A DNA stretch of 64,000 bases from Anoxybacillus sp. J5B_2022. GTDB lineage: Bacteria > Bacillota > Bacilli > Bacillales > Anoxybacillaceae. The DNA is taken from contig NZ_JAPSMC010000004.1 in the NCBI RefSeq assembly GCF_026847645.1, forward strand, positions 1 to 64,000, written 5' to 3'. Positions 53,033-63,042 of this stretch are shown piece by piece. The position numbers were made by a program, and so were the translations under genes. Within the stretch, counting starts at the first letter, position 1, and every line of letters starts with the position of its first letter. The notes under the pieces are model-generated. The model did not search any database. It worked only from the letters and a program-made list of their open reading frames with translations, and had not been told where the DNA came from.

Positions 53033-55884
53033 ACTTCGTACATCGCGCTCATCCGCTTCCGGTCGCGCTCTAAAATCGGTTTTAAATATTGGCCGGTATA
53101 AGAACTTTCCACTTGTGCGACTTCTTCCGGCGTTCCAACCGCAACAATTTGCCCACCTTGGTCGCCGCCTTCTGGACCAAGGTCAATAATGTAGTCCGCC
53201 GCTTTAATGACATCGAGATTATGCTCGATGACAAGCACCGTATCCCCGTTATCGACGAGCCGCTGCAACACTTTTAACAATCGAGCAATATCATCAACAT
53301 GTAGCCCAGTTGTCGGCTCATCTAAAATATAGAGCGTGCGGCCGGTCGAGCGTCTGTGCAATTCGGAAGCGAGCTTCACCCGCTGCGCTTCCCCGCCGGA
53401 TAAAGTCGTCGCCGGCTGGCCAAGTTGAATATAGCCTAAGCCGACATCGTAAATCGTCTGCAATTTCCGCTTAATTTTCGGGATATTTTCGAAGAACGCA
53501 AGCGCATCTTCGACCGTCATCTCTAGCACTTCGGCGATGTTTTTATCTTTATATTTCACTTCGAGCGTTTCCCGGTTATATCGTTTGCCGTGGCATACTT
53601 CACATGGAACGTACACATCCGGCAAAAAGTGCATTTCAATTTTAATAATGCCATCACCGCGGCACGCCTCACAGCGCCCGCCTTTCACATTAAAGCTGAA
53701 TCTTCCTTTTTGATAGCCGCGCACTTTCGCTTCATTCGTCGCCGCAAACACTTCGCGAATGTCATCAAAGACGCCCGTGTACGTCGCTGGGTTTGAACGC
53801 GGCGTCCGCCCGATTGGCGATTGGTCGATATCGATGACTTTATCTAAATGCTCGATGCCGCGGATTTCTTTATGTTCACCCGGTTTTGCTTTTGCGCGCT
53901 GCAGCTTTTGCGCCAATGCTTTATGCAAAATTTCATTCACAAGCGTGCTTTTCCCGGAACCAGACACGCCGGTAACAGCTACAAACATGCCGAGCGGAAT
54001 TTTGACGGATACGTTTTTTAAATTGTTTTCCTTTGCACCGATGATTTCGATCCAGCGCCCGTCCGGCTTGCGGCGCTCCGGCGGAAGCGGAATAAATTTT
54101 TTCCCTGATAAATATTGCCCTGTCAGCGAATTCGGGTTGTTCATCACTTCTTGCGGCGTTCCAGCTGCGACCACTTGACCGCCGTGAATGCCAGCGCCCG
54201 GGCCGATGTCAATGAGATAATCTGCCGCCAGCATCGTATCTTCGTCATGCTCGACGACGATAAGCGTATTGCCGAGATCTCTCATGCTTTTTAATGTCGT
54301 AATCAAGCGGTCGTTATCGCGCTGATGAAGGCCGATCGACGGCTCGTCCAAAATGTACAGCACGCCGGTTAAGCGCGAGCCGATTTGCGTAGCTAAGCGG
54401 ATGCGCTGCGCCTCTCCGCCTGACAGCGTGCCCGCTGAACGGTTTAACGTCAAATAATCAAGGCCGACGTTTTGCAAAAAGCCGAGCCGCTCGATAATTT
54501 CACGCAAAATCATGTGGGCGATTTTTTGCTCTTTTTCGCTCAGCTTTAGCGTTCGGAAAAATTCGAGCGCTTCCGTGACGGAAAACGCCGTCACTTCTCC
54601 GATATGCTTGCCGCCGACCAATACGGCTAAACTTTCTTTTTTCAGCCGATTGCCTTTACATGTCGGACATGGTTGTTCCGCCATATATTTTTCCATTTGT
54701 TCGCGAATATAATCGGAACTCGTTTCGCGGTAGCGCCGCTCAATGTTGCGAATGACGCCTTCAAATTCGATGTCATTTTCGCGAACTTGGCCAAAATCGT
54801 TTTCATAACGGAAATAAATTTTTTCGCCGTTGCTGCCGTATAAAAGGCGGTCGAGTTGCGCTTTAGGCAGCTCTTTCACCGGAACGTCCATATCGATGTT
54901 GTAATGGCGGCATACCGCTTCTAACAGCTGCGGATAATATTGCGAGCTTTGTGGCTCCCACGGAGCGATCGCATGCTCACGCAACGTTAATTCCTCATTC
55001 GGAATGACTAAATCGCGATCGACTTCCAATTTCGCTCCTAAGCCGTCGCATTCCGGACATGCCCCGTACGGACTGTTGAACGAAAAGAGGCGCGGCTCTA
55101 GCTCACCGATCGAAAAGCCGCAATACGGACACGCATGGCGTTCACTAAACAGCAATTCTTCTTCGCCGACGACGTCGATAATGACTTTGCCGTCGGCCAA
55201 TTTCAACGCTGTTTCGAGCGAATCCGCTAAGCGCGAGGCGATGCCTTCTTTCACGACAATGCGGTCAACGACGACTTCAATCGAATGTTTTTTATTTTTT
55301 TCTAGGACAATGTCATCCGTTAGTTCGCGCATTTCCCCGTTGATGCGCACGCGCACGTATCCTTGCTTTTTCATGTCTTCAAGCGTTTTCGCATGCGTCC
55401 CTTTCCGTCCAGAAACGATCGGGGCTAATACTTGAATTTTCGTCCGTTCCGGATACGCTAAAATGCGGTCGACCATTTGTTCAATCGTTTGCGACGTAAT
55501 TTCAATGCCGTGCTCCGGACAAACGGGGCGGCCGATACGGGCAAACAAGAGGCGCAAATAGTCGTAAATTTCCGTCACCGTCCCAACCGTTGATCGCGGG
55601 TTGCGGCTTGTCGTTTTTTGGTCAATCGAAATCGCTGGCGACAACCCTTCAATCGCATCGACGTCGGGTTTATCCATTTGCCCTAAAAACTGGCGGGCAT
55701 ACGCCGACAACGATTCGACGTAGCGGCGCTGCCCTTCGGCGTAAATCGTATCAAAGGCGAGCGACGATTTTCCGGAACCGGATAAGCCGGTCAGCACAAC
55801 GAGCTGATCGCGCGGAATTTCGACGTCAATATTTTTTAAGTTGTGCGCCCGTGCTCCTTTAATAATAATTTTATCCATTGCCAT
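53020..55884 (-). CDS. uvrA: Excinuclease ABC subunit A
   Basis: 954 residues from ATG 55884 ([15 protein letters not shown]). Two ABC ATPase halves: Walker [13 protein letters not shown] and [12 protein letters not shown], signatures [12 protein letters not shown] and [12 protein letters not shown], and zinc modules with CxxC pairs (CPYCGF/CPEC, CEAC/CEVC). Damage recognition in nucleotide excision repair. Overlaps the preceding uvrB stop region; one operon. Confidence 0.97.
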   Translation of the reverse strand: MAMDKIIIKGARAHNLKNIDVEIPRDQLVVLTGLSGSGKSSLAFDTIYAEGQRRYVESLSAYARQFLGQMDKPDVDAIEGLSPAISIDQKTTSRNPRSTVGTVTEIYDYLRLLFARIGRPVCPEHGIEITSQTIEQMVDRILAYPERTKIQVLAPIVSGRKGTHAKTLEDMKKQGYVRVRINGEMRELTDDIVLEKNKKHSIEVVVDRIVVKEGIASRLADSLETALKLADGKVIIDVVGEEELLFSERHACPYCGFSIGELEPRLFSFNSPYGACPECDGLGAKLEVDRDLVIPNEELTLREHAIAPWEPQSSQYYPQLLEAVCRHYNIDMDVPVKELPKAQLDRLLYGSNGEKIYFRYENDFGQVRENDIEFEGVIRNIERRYRETSSDYIREQMEKYMAEQPCPTCKGNRLKKESLAVLVGGKHIGEVTAFSVTEALEFFRTLKLSEKEQKIAHMILREIIERLGFLQNVGLDYLTLNRSAGTLSGGEAQRIRLATQIGSRLTGVLYILDEPSIGLHQRDNDRLITTLKSMRDLGNTLIVVEHDEDTMLAADYLIDIGPGAGIHGGQVVAAGTPQEVMNNPNSLTGQYLSGKKFIPLPPERRKPDGRWIEIIGAKENNLKNVSVKIPLGMFVAVTGVSGSGKSTLVNEILHKALAQKLQRAKAKPGEHKEIRGIEHLDKVIDIDQSPIGRTPRSNPATYTGVFDDIREVFAATNEAKVRGYQKGRFSFNVKGGRCEACRGDGIIKIEMHFLPDVYVPCEVCHGKRYNRETLEVKYKDKNIAEVLEMTVEDALAFFENIPKIKRKLQTIYDVGLGYIQLGQPATTLSGGEAQRVKLASELHRRSTGRTLYILDEPTTGLHVDDIARLLKVLQRLVDNGDTVLVIEHNLDVIKAADYIIDLGPEGGDQGGQIVAVGTPEEVAQVESSYTGQYLKPILERDRKRMSAMYEVPSV

Positions 55885-55894
55885 ACGCTTCCGA

Positions 55895-57874
55895 TCATCC
55901 TTCCACTTTAAGCTCAAAAATTAAATCGCGCAGTTCGGCCGCGCGTTCAAAATCAAGCGCTTTGGCCGCTTCTTTCATCTCTTTTTCCAAGCTTGCAATG
56001 AGTTTTTCCCGTTCTTTTTTCGTCAGTTTGCTGTAGTCTTGTTTCGATTCGTACGTTTCTTGCTGCTCGGCTGCGTACGTGGCGCGAATAACATCGCGAA
56101 TACCTTTTTTGATCGTTTGCGGCACGATGCCATGTTCGCGGTTATACGCTTCTTGAATCGCCCGGCGCCGCTTCGTTTCGTTAATGGCGATTTCCATCGA
56201 TTTCGTGATCGTATCCGCGTACATAATGACGTGGCCGTTCGCGTTGCGGGCGGCGCGACCAATTGTTTGGATGAGCGAGCGCTCCGAGCGCAAAAATCCT
56301 TCTTTGTCGGCATCTAAAATCGCCACGAGCGATACTTCTGGAATATCTAGCCCTTCCCGTAATAAGTTAATGCCGACGAGCACATCGTATTTACCTAACC
56401 GTAAATCGCGAATAATTTCAATCCGTTCCAACGTTTTAATTTCGGAATGCAAATACGCTACTTTCATGCCGATGTCTTTCAAATAGTCGGTCAAATCTTC
56501 AGCCATTTTTTTCGTGAGCGTCGTCACAAGTGTTCGTTCATTCCGCTTAATGCGCTCGTGAATTTCTCCGACTAAATCGTCAATTTGCCCGCGAATCGGA
56601 CGAACATCAATTGTCGGGTCAAGCAAGCCGGTTGGGCGAATAATTTGCTCAACAACTTCTGGGCTATGCTCAAGCTCGTATGGACCTGGCGTTGCCGATA
56701 CGTAAATGACTTGGTTGATTTTTTGCTCAAACTCTTCGAACGTGAGCGGGCGGTTATCGAGCGCCGACGGCAAGCGGAAGCCGTGATCGACGAGCACTTG
56801 CTTGCGCGCCTTATCGCCGTTATACATACCGCGAATTTGCGGCACCGTCACGTGCGATTCATCAATGACGATGAGAAAGTCGTCTGGAAAATAATCTAAC
56901 AGCGTATACGGCGTCGAACCGGGCGGACGCAACGCTAAATGGCGGGAATAGTTTTCAATCCCGGAACAAAACCCCATTTCCCGCATCATTTCCAAGTCGT
57001 AGCGCGTCCGCTGCTCCAACCGCTGCGCTTCTAACAGCTTGCCTTGCTCCCGTAGTTCTTGCAGCCGCTGTTCCAACTCCTGTTCAATGCTTTGAATCGC
57101 TAGCTGCATTTTTTCCTCACGCGTGACGAAGTGGGACGCCGGAAAAATCGCGACATGTTCCCGCTCTCCGATCACTTCGCCTGTCAGTGCATCCACTTCG
57201 CGAATCCGGTCAATTTCATCACCGAAAAATTCGATGCGAATGCAATGTTCATCGCGCGACGCTGGGAAAATTTCAACAACGTCACCGCGCACGCGAAACG
57301 TACCGCGATGGAAATCAATATCGTTTCGTGTATATTGCACATCAACGAGGCGGCGCAATAGCTCGTTCCGTTCAATCTCCATGCCAGTGCGTAACGAAAC
57401 GACGAGTTCGCGATATTCTTCCGGCGAACCTAAGCCGTAAATACATGACACACTCGCAACGATAATGACATCGCGCCGTTCAAACAGCGCCGATGTCGCT
57501 GAGTGCCGAAGTTTATCGATTTCATCGTTAATGCTCGCATCTTTTTCGATATACGTATCCGTCTGCGGGACATATGCTTCCGGCTGGTAGTAATCGTAGT
57601 AGCTGACAAAATATTCAACCGCGTTGTTCGGAAAAAATTCTTTCAACTCGCTGTAAAGCTGGCCGGCCAACGTTTTATTATGAGCGATGACAAGCGTCGG
57701 TTTGTTCACTTGTTGAATGACGTTCGAAATCGTAAACGTCTTTCCTGTTCCCGTCGCTCCTAATAACGTTTGGTGCTTGACGCCATTTCGTATTCCTTCG
57801 ACGAGTTTAGCGATCGCTTTCGGCTGATCGCCTCGCGGCTCGTAGGCGGACACTAACTCAAACTGATCGTTCAC
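55895..57874 (-). CDS. uvrB: Excinuclease ABC subunit B
   Basis: 659 residues from GTG 57874, with AGGAGG upstream. Walker [15 protein letters not shown], beta-hairpin [18 protein letters not shown] box, and C-terminal UVR motif ([22 protein letters not shown]). Loads after UvrA and positions UvrC. Confidence 0.97.
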   Translation of the reverse strand: MNDQFELVSAYEPRGDQPKAIAKLVEGIRNGVKHQTLLGATGTGKTFTISNVIQQVNKPTLVIAHNKTLAGQLYSELKEFFPNNAVEYFVSYYDYYQPEAYVPQTDTYIEKDASINDEIDKLRHSATSALFERRDVIIVASVSCIYGLGSPEEYRELVVSLRTGMEIERNELLRRLVDVQYTRNDIDFHRGTFRVRGDVVEIFPASRDEHCIRIEFFGDEIDRIREVDALTGEVIGEREHVAIFPASHFVTREEKMQLAIQSIEQELEQRLQELREQGKLLEAQRLEQRTRYDLEMMREMGFCSGIENYSRHLALRPPGSTPYTLLDYFPDDFLIVIDESHVTVPQIRGMYNGDKARKQVLVDHGFRLPSALDNRPLTFEEFEQKINQVIYVSATPGPYELEHSPEVVEQIIRPTGLLDPTIDVRPIRGQIDDLVGEIHERIKRNERTLVTTLTKKMAEDLTDYLKDIGMKVAYLHSEIKTLERIEIIRDLRLGKYDVLVGINLLREGLDIPEVSLVAILDADKEGFLRSERSLIQTIGRAARNANGHVIMYADTITKSMEIAINETKRRRAIQEAYNREHGIVPQTIKKGIRDVIRATYAAEQQETYESKQDYSKLTKKEREKLIASLEKEMKEAAKALDFERAAELRDLIFELKVEG

Positions 57875-57947
57875 TGCACCAATCCTCCTATGCGCATTTA
57901 TCCTATGTTTCATTGTATCATATCCAACAGGAAGATGCACAAAAACA

Positions 57948-57961
57948 CGAACTTACATTCG
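57948..57961. promoter_or_regulatory. LexA-like box upstream of uvrB
   Basis: CGAACTTACATTCG resembles the LexA/DinR box CGAAC-N4-GTTCG with one half-site mismatch. It lies about 75 bases upstream of uvrB, a gene known to be SOS controlled. Confidence 0.6.
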
Positions 57962-57970
57962 TTTTTTCTC

Positions 57971-58002
57971 AAAAAAAAGTGCCTTCCAAACCGGAAAGCA
58001 CG
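57971..58002 (-). terminator. csbA terminator
   Basis: GTGC-TTTCC...GGAAG-GCAC hairpin then eight T on the minus strand; separates minJ-csbA from uvrBA. Confidence 0.75.
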
Positions 58003-58224
58003 TTATTTTTTAAGATTTCTTACCATTTTTTCCGCATATAAAAACCCTGCCGCCGTCGAGGCGATGTCTGCCAAAATTTCGTGCAGCTCGTTCGTATAAC
58101 CTTTCACGTAAGAGGTCACTAACAGCGCTACCGTCAGCAACGTCCCGACATAATGGTTGTACGTGACGCGCGTAAATAACAACACTAATAAAAACGGCAC
58201 AATTAATGCAATGATAAACCACAT
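58003..58224 (-). CDS. csbA: CsbA, small membrane protein
   Basis: 73 residues from ATG 58224, close in length to B. subtilis CsbA. Two membrane helices (MWFIIALIVPFLLVLLFT, YVGTLLTVALLVTSY), then ADIASTAAGFLYAEKM. In B. subtilis it is sigma-B controlled; no clear sigma-B promoter is visible. Located 16 bp after minJ. Confidence 0.9.
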   Translation of the reverse strand: MWFIIALIVPFLLVLLFTRVTYNHYVGTLLTVALLVTSYVKGYTNELHEILADIASTAAGFLYAEKMVRNLKK

Positions 58225-58240
58225 ATAAAAAACTCCTTCT

Positions 58241-59434
58241 CTACACCGCTTCCGATGTCCATTTTTCCCGATCTCGTACAAACAATAACCCAAGCTCATG
58301 GTGTTCGTCTTCATATAGCGCCCCTTGAACAAACCGAATTTCCCCGTTTTCATCCAACACTTCCAGTTTGCAATAGGCTCGGTTATGCTGGAGCGCCTCG
58401 TAAAACTCTTCTTCTGTTTTCACTGGCGTTCCGTTCACTCTCACGATGATTTCCCCGATTTTCAACGCCATTTTTTCCGCTTTTGAGTCTGGCAGAATAC
58501 CTAAAATGACAAGCCCATGCGCCCGCTTCGCAAAATACGGCGGTTGCGCCTGGTCTTGCGTATGCTGCCAAAACGCGATCCATTCGCGCCCAAATAACGA
58601 AACAGCCGCCGCTACAATGACGAGCGAATGGTACCAATAGCTGGCGACGGCCAAAGCGCCGACGACCACAGCTAATCGAAGCACTCGCTGACCTGCAAGC
58701 TGAATGGAAGTATGCGGGTGCATGCCTTGCACGCGCTGCGAAAACCCGAGCAAAAACGGCACAAGCAAAAACGAATACGAACCATCGCCGGCTGGAAACA
58801 ACGGCCACCACCAAAACGGAGAAGAAATGGACCCGTCTGGAATTGGCAACAACACCGGCACAAGCCAAAGCCGCTCTGTCCAATGCTCGCCGACCACTAA
58901 CCCGCGCTTACTTTTCGCCAATTGCGGTGACGTCCCTTCCGCTCCGTTGCGCAAAATAAGCCACGCTTCTGCCAATAAAAGCAACGCCAGCAACACCGCG
59001 AAAGACGCGCCGTTCGTTTCTTGCAGCTTCGGAAAATAAACCGAAAAAAACGGTTTTGTTTTTTCGTATTTGGTGAAAACCGCTACTGCCAACATCGTCA
59101 ACCCGAGCGTATAAGCGGGAGATAATAGTCGCATTTGCAACGTCAAGCCGAGCAAAGCCGTCACATAAAAAAGCAACAATCCCCCATCAGGTGGAACGAC
59201 CACGCCTACTACAACCGTCAGAAGCGAAAGCAAAAGACCGACGCCAAGTCCGCTCCGCCAAAAAAACTTGCTTTCATGAAACCAATCATAGACGCGAATA
59301 TGAAAAGATCGGCGCTCCCGTTTCACCCGACGCCATCCGACAAACGCCGCGAGCAAAATACCGTAATATAATAACGGCTGCAGCAATCCCCGGCCGATAC
59401 CAGTCAGCAACTCCCTTATCCATTCCGACGCCAT
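58241..59434 (-). CDS. minJ: MinJ, division-site topological determinant
   Basis: 397 residues from ATG 59434, with GGGGGGAAAC upstream. About eight membrane segments in residues 10-300 and a C-terminal PDZ domain (about 305-380, RAHGLVILGILPDSKAEKM then GEIIVRVNGTPVKTEEEF). MinJ bridges DivIVA and MinD at cell poles. Neighbours csbA and ctpB agree with B. subtilis. Confidence 0.92.
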   Translation of the reverse strand: MASEWIRELLTGIGRGLLQPLLYYGILLAAFVGWRRVKRERRSFHIRVYDWFHESKFFWRSGLGVGLLLSLLTVVVGVVVPPDGGLLLFYVTALLGLTLQMRLLSPAYTLGLTMLAVAVFTKYEKTKPFFSVYFPKLQETNGASFAVLLALLLLAEAWLILRNGAEGTSPQLAKSKRGLVVGEHWTERLWLVPVLLPIPDGSISSPFWWWPLFPAGDGSYSFLLVPFLLGFSQRVQGMHPHTSIQLAGQRVLRLAVVVGALAVASYWYHSLVIVAAAVSLFGREWIAFWQHTQDQAQPPYFAKRAHGLVILGILPDSKAEKMALKIGEIIVRVNGTPVKTEEEFYEALQHNRAYCKLEVLDENGEIRFVQGALYEDEHHELGLLFVRDREKWTSEAV

Positions 59435-59640
59435 TTGTTTCCCCCCTGTAGTGAACGCTTCTCTTACTATCCATTCTATCAAATCCGCCAACTGCCTGCA
59501 TACATTTTTCAAATTATTGGCGAATCGTTTCCTATTTCCACTTTCTTTGCCGAATGAACACTAGTTTTGTCAAGCTGAAAGGAAATATCATTCCGATGAA
59601 AAAATGATATAAACAAGAAAATAAAGAGGAGGAAAGAACA

Positions 59641-60141
59641 ATGGAATTGAAAACAAGCAATGTCGCCAAACGGCTTGGGGTGTCGCCAAAAACCGTTCAG
59701 CGCTGGGTGAAAAGGTATAACATTCCGTGCCAAAAAAATGAGGCCGGCCATTACGTATTTGATGCCGAAACGATCGCATTGCTCGAACAAATTAAATTTG
59801 AACACGGTGCCGTTCTCGAAGAATTTGAGATCGAAGAAGAAAAGGAAAAAGTTCTATGTCCAGAAACATTTTTCTCCACCTATATCCAACCGCACCTTGA
59901 CAAATTCACCTCACGCCTGCAACGCGTCGAACGACAGATGGACCAAAAAGCAGACGAAGTCGTTTCGTTCCAGATTTTGCAGCACCGCCAAGAAATTGAA
60001 GAACTCAACGCTTACATTCGTCAATTAGAACAACGTCTTGCTCTGTTAGAACAAATGAATCAAAAGCAAGAAACTGATGACACCTTGTCAAAAAAACAAA
60101 AACGCCGCGGCATGAGCCGGATTATGAACATGTTTGTTTAA
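59641..60141 (+). CDS. racA: RacA-like chromosome anchoring protein
   Basis: 166 residues: MerR-type HTH at 1-60 (ELKTSNVAKRLGVSPKTVQRWVKRYNIP, GHYVFDAETIALL), a spacer, then a coiled coil (about 90-150) and a basic tail (KKQKRRGMSRIMNMFV). RacA links oriC-proximal DNA to DivIVA at the pole in sporulation. Divergent from minJ. GGAGGAAAG precedes ATG. RacA versus a related MerR-like coiled-coil protein rests on this architecture. Confidence 0.8.
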   Translation: MELKTSNVAKRLGVSPKTVQRWVKRYNIPCQKNEAGHYVFDAETIALLEQIKFEHGAVLEEFEIEEEKEKVLCPETFFSTYIQPHLDKFTSRLQRVERQMDQKADEVVSFQILQHRQEIEELNAYIRQLEQRLALLEQMNQKQETDDTLSKKQKRRGMSRIMNMFV

Positions 60142-60163
60142 ACGATCACTTCTCACCCATATG

Positions 60164-60209
60164 CCCTCACAATCTTTTCACAAAAAATTGAGAGGGTTCT
60201 TCTTTTTTT
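60164..60209 (+). terminator. racA terminator
   Basis: CCCTCacAATctTTT pairs with AAAaATTgaGAGGG, then TTCTTCTTTTTTTC. Confidence 0.7.
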
Positions 60210-60305
60210 CTCATACATTTCTTATTTTTTTTTAATCATTTTTATTTATAATGAATCCCGCTCTGTGAAAAACTAATATAACGCAGAAAGGGGTGGAGAA
60301 CGTTC

Positions 60306-61994
60306 ATGCAAGACAACTACCCACTCGAAAGAAAAGAACGAATGACCATATGGATCGCAATCTTCCTTTTAGCTCTTTATCTTTCTCCACTTTATATTCT
60401 TGGGGAAAATGCTCACATTCGCGTTCACGATAATTTAGATTCCAATATTGCTTGGTATAAGGTGCTCACACGAAGCGGGGAGTTGTTCGGACCTATCGAT
60501 GCAAAAATTCCGCAAGTCATCAACGGATTGCCACGTAACGCTTACGGAACCGAATTTAGCGGCATCGTCTGGCTCCATGCGCTATTTCCATCCATGGTCG
60601 CGTATGCCTTAAGCCAAACGATTACGCGCGTGTTCGCGTTTTTAGGCATGTATTGGTTATTAAGACGTCATTTCTTGCCGGAAAAAGAGTCGTATCTCAT
60701 TCGTGTCGGAGTAGCCTTGACGTTCGCTCTGACCCCATTTTGGCCGTCCGGCATGTTAAGTACGCTCGGCATGCCGCTTGCGCTTTGGGCGTTTCTAACC
60801 ATTCGGCGGCGGCAAGCATCATGGAAAGAATGGCTCGTTCTTGCCCTTCTTCCATTTTACGCAAGTTTTGTGCTTGGCTTTTTCTTCTTTTTAACGGCGA
60901 TGTTTCTTCTTTGGTTGCGTGATGCGATTGTCAAAAAGCAATGGAATTTTCCGTTTCTCGGTAGCATCGCATTCATGACAGGCGTGTTTTTAGCGATTGA
61001 ATATCGCCTTGTTCATTCCTTGCTGTTCGGGGAAGAACCAACAAGTCGGAACGAGTTTGTTTCTTCGACACTCAGCTTTTGGCATACAATCCGTCTTGTC
61101 TTTAAAAACTATTTGCTCGGTCATACTCATGTGATGACGTTGCACACCTTTATCATTTTGCCTGTTTTGTTTATTGCTTTCGCTTTTGTGATCAAAAACC
61201 AAAAAGGAACACTGGAAAAACGGTTCTTATTTTTATTTATTTTGAATTTCGTCTTATCGGTCTGGTATGCGTTTTGGTTTTATAAAGGATGGCAGCCGTT
61301 GAAAGAGCGGTTTGCGTTGTTAAATACGTTTAATTTTGCGCGTTTTCACTTTCTGCGTCCGCTCGTCATCTATTTAGATTTTGCGTTAGCGTTGCAAATT
61401 CTTTGGCAACGAAAAGAAAAATGGCGGAAGATGGCCATTATTGCCCTTATTTTGCAAACGGTGCTGCTTGGGGCGTTTAACGAAGAAATTCGCTATCGAA
61501 TCATCGGCACTCCGTCGTTTAAACAATTTTATGCCGAACATTTGTTTCGTGAAATCAAACAGTATATTGGAAAACCGCAAAGTTCTTATCGTGTCGCCAG
61601 CATCGGGCTGCATCCGGTCATTGCGCAATATAATGGCTTTTATACGCTTGATACGTATAACAACTTTTACCCGTTGTCTTACAAACATGAATTTCGCAAA
61701 ATCATTGCAAAAGAACTGGATAAAAGTCCAGAGCTGAAAGACTACTTCGATCATTGGGGGAATCGCGTATACATTTTTTCGGCTGAGTTAGGAAAACATT
61801 ACGATTTTCGCAAAACGTCCCATAAAAAAATTCGCCATTTAGAATTGAATACAGCCGTATTTAAAAAAATGGGAGGACGCTACCTCTTTTCGTCCGTGCC
61901 AATTATGAATGCAAAAGAAAACCATCTTCGCTTACTGAAAACGTTTGAAGACTCACAATCTGTCTGGAAAATTTATTTATATCAAGTCGAGTAA
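60306..61994 (+). CDS. ykoS: DUF6044/YkoS-like multi-pass membrane protein
   Basis: 562 residues with about ten membrane helices and a large C-terminal extracytoplasmic part (about 410-560). The loop RVHDNLDSNIAWYKVL and GLPRNAYGTEFS near the N-terminus fit the YkoS/YfhO-type transferases that pair with polyprenyl-phosphate sugar synthases. Followed by the glycosyltransferase after 14 bp, the same pairing as ykoS-ykoT in B. subtilis. Probably transfers a sugar to a cell-wall polymer (inference). GGGGTGGAG precedes ATG. Confidence 0.75.
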   Translation: MQDNYPLERKERMTIWIAIFLLALYLSPLYILGENAHIRVHDNLDSNIAWYKVLTRSGELFGPIDAKIPQVINGLPRNAYGTEFSGIVWLHALFPSMVAYALSQTITRVFAFLGMYWLLRRHFLPEKESYLIRVGVALTFALTPFWPSGMLSTLGMPLALWAFLTIRRRQASWKEWLVLALLPFYASFVLGFFFFLTAMFLLWLRDAIVKKQWNFPFLGSIAFMTGVFLAIEYRLVHSLLFGEEPTSRNEFVSSTLSFWHTIRLVFKNYLLGHTHVMTLHTFIILPVLFIAFAFVIKNQKGTLEKRFLFLFILNFVLSVWYAFWFYKGWQPLKERFALLNTFNFARFHFLRPLVIYLDFALALQILWQRKEKWRKMAIIALILQTVLLGAFNEEIRYRIIGTPSFKQFYAEHLFREIKQYIGKPQSSYRVASIGLHPVIAQYNGFYTLDTYNNFYPLSYKHEFRKIIAKELDKSPELKDYFDHWGNRVYIFSAELGKHYDFRKTSHKKIRHLELNTAVFKKMGGRYLFSSVPIMNAKENHLRLLKTFEDSQSVWKIYLYQVE

Positions 61995-62008
61995 AGGGGG
62001 GAGATCTT

Positions 62009-62989
62009 GTGAAAAAACCGGTGTTAACGATCGTTGTACCATGTTATAACGAGGAAGATGTGTTTCAAGAAACGGCAAGACAACTAACAGCAGTGTTACA
62101 AAATTTGCAAACAGAACACCTTATTGCGCCGGAAAGCAAGCTTCTGTTTGTCGACGATGGAAGCCGTGACCGAACATGGTCACTCATTGTGGAAGAGAGC
62201 AAAAAAAACCCGTTTGTGACCGGCGTAAAACTATCGCGCAATTTCGGACATCAACGGGCGCTTCTTGCTGGGCTTGAAGCAGCAAAAGAATATTCCGATT
62301 GCGTCATTTCGATTGATGCGGATTTACAAGACGATGTTCGCGTCATTCGAGAGTTTGTCGTGAAATATTGGGAAGGCTTCGATATTGTGTACGGTGTACG
62401 CCGCAGCCGGGAAACCGATACATTTTTCAAACGGGCAACTGCACAAGGTTTTTACCGTTTGATGAAAAAAATCGGAATTCACCTTATTTACAACCACGCC
62501 GATTTTCGTTTAATGAGCAAACGGTCCTTAGAAGAACTAAGCCGCTACGGCGAAGCGAATGTGTTTTTGCGCGGAATCGTTCCATTGCTCGGGTTCCGCT
62601 CGACGGAAGTATTCTACGATCGGAAAGAACGTTTCGCTGGCGAGTCGAAATACCCGTTGAAAAAAATGTTGGCCTTTGCCTTTGATGGAATGACATCGTT
62701 TAGCGTGGCGCCGATTCGTTTCATTACGCTCATCGGCTTCCTTTCATTCCTTCTCAGCAGTGTCGCCGGCATTTATGCGTTAATCGTCAAACTATTAGGA
62801 CATGCCCAATCAGGATGGACATCGTTGATGATCTCGATTTGGTTGATCGGAGGGCTTTTATTAATGAGTATGGGTTTAATTGGAGAATATATCGGTAAAA
62901 TTTATCAAGAAGTGAAGCGTCGGCCACGGTTTACGATTGAAGAAAATCTATACAATAATACGCAGCAGAAAGAACGGGTGAACGTATGA
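62009..62989 (+). CDS. ykoT: Polyprenyl-phosphate glycosyltransferase (YkoT/CsbB-like)
   Basis: 326 residues: GT2 catalytic domain (TIVVPCYNEEDVFQETAR; LLFVDDGSRDRTW; VISIDADLQDD with the DxD-type site), then two C-terminal membrane helices (about 230-300). Charges undecaprenyl phosphate with a sugar for the adjacent membrane transferase. No GtrA-type flippase gene is visible beside it. GTG start, with AAAGGGGGGAG upstream. Confidence 0.9.
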   Translation: MKKPVLTIVVPCYNEEDVFQETARQLTAVLQNLQTEHLIAPESKLLFVDDGSRDRTWSLIVEESKKNPFVTGVKLSRNFGHQRALLAGLEAAKEYSDCVISIDADLQDDVRVIREFVVKYWEGFDIVYGVRRSRETDTFFKRATAQGFYRLMKKIGIHLIYNHADFRLMSKRSLEELSRYGEANVFLRGIVPLLGFRSTEVFYDRKERFAGESKYPLKKMLAFAFDGMTSFSVAPIRFITLIGFLSFLLSSVAGIYALIVKLLGHAQSGWTSLMISIWLIGGLLLMSMGLIGEYIGKIYQEVKRRPRFTIEENLYNNTQQKERVNV

Positions 62990-63006
62990 ATGCTTTCTTT
63001 TGCAAC

Positions 63007-63040
63007 AAAGGGCTCTATCCGATTGGATAGGCCCTTTATT
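63007..63040. terminator. Bidirectional terminator between ykoT and ctpB
   Basis: AAAGGGC-CTATCC-type stem (63007-63020) with its complement (63025-63037) around GATT; short T/A tracts on both sides. Confidence 0.8.
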
Positions 63041-63042
63041 GT

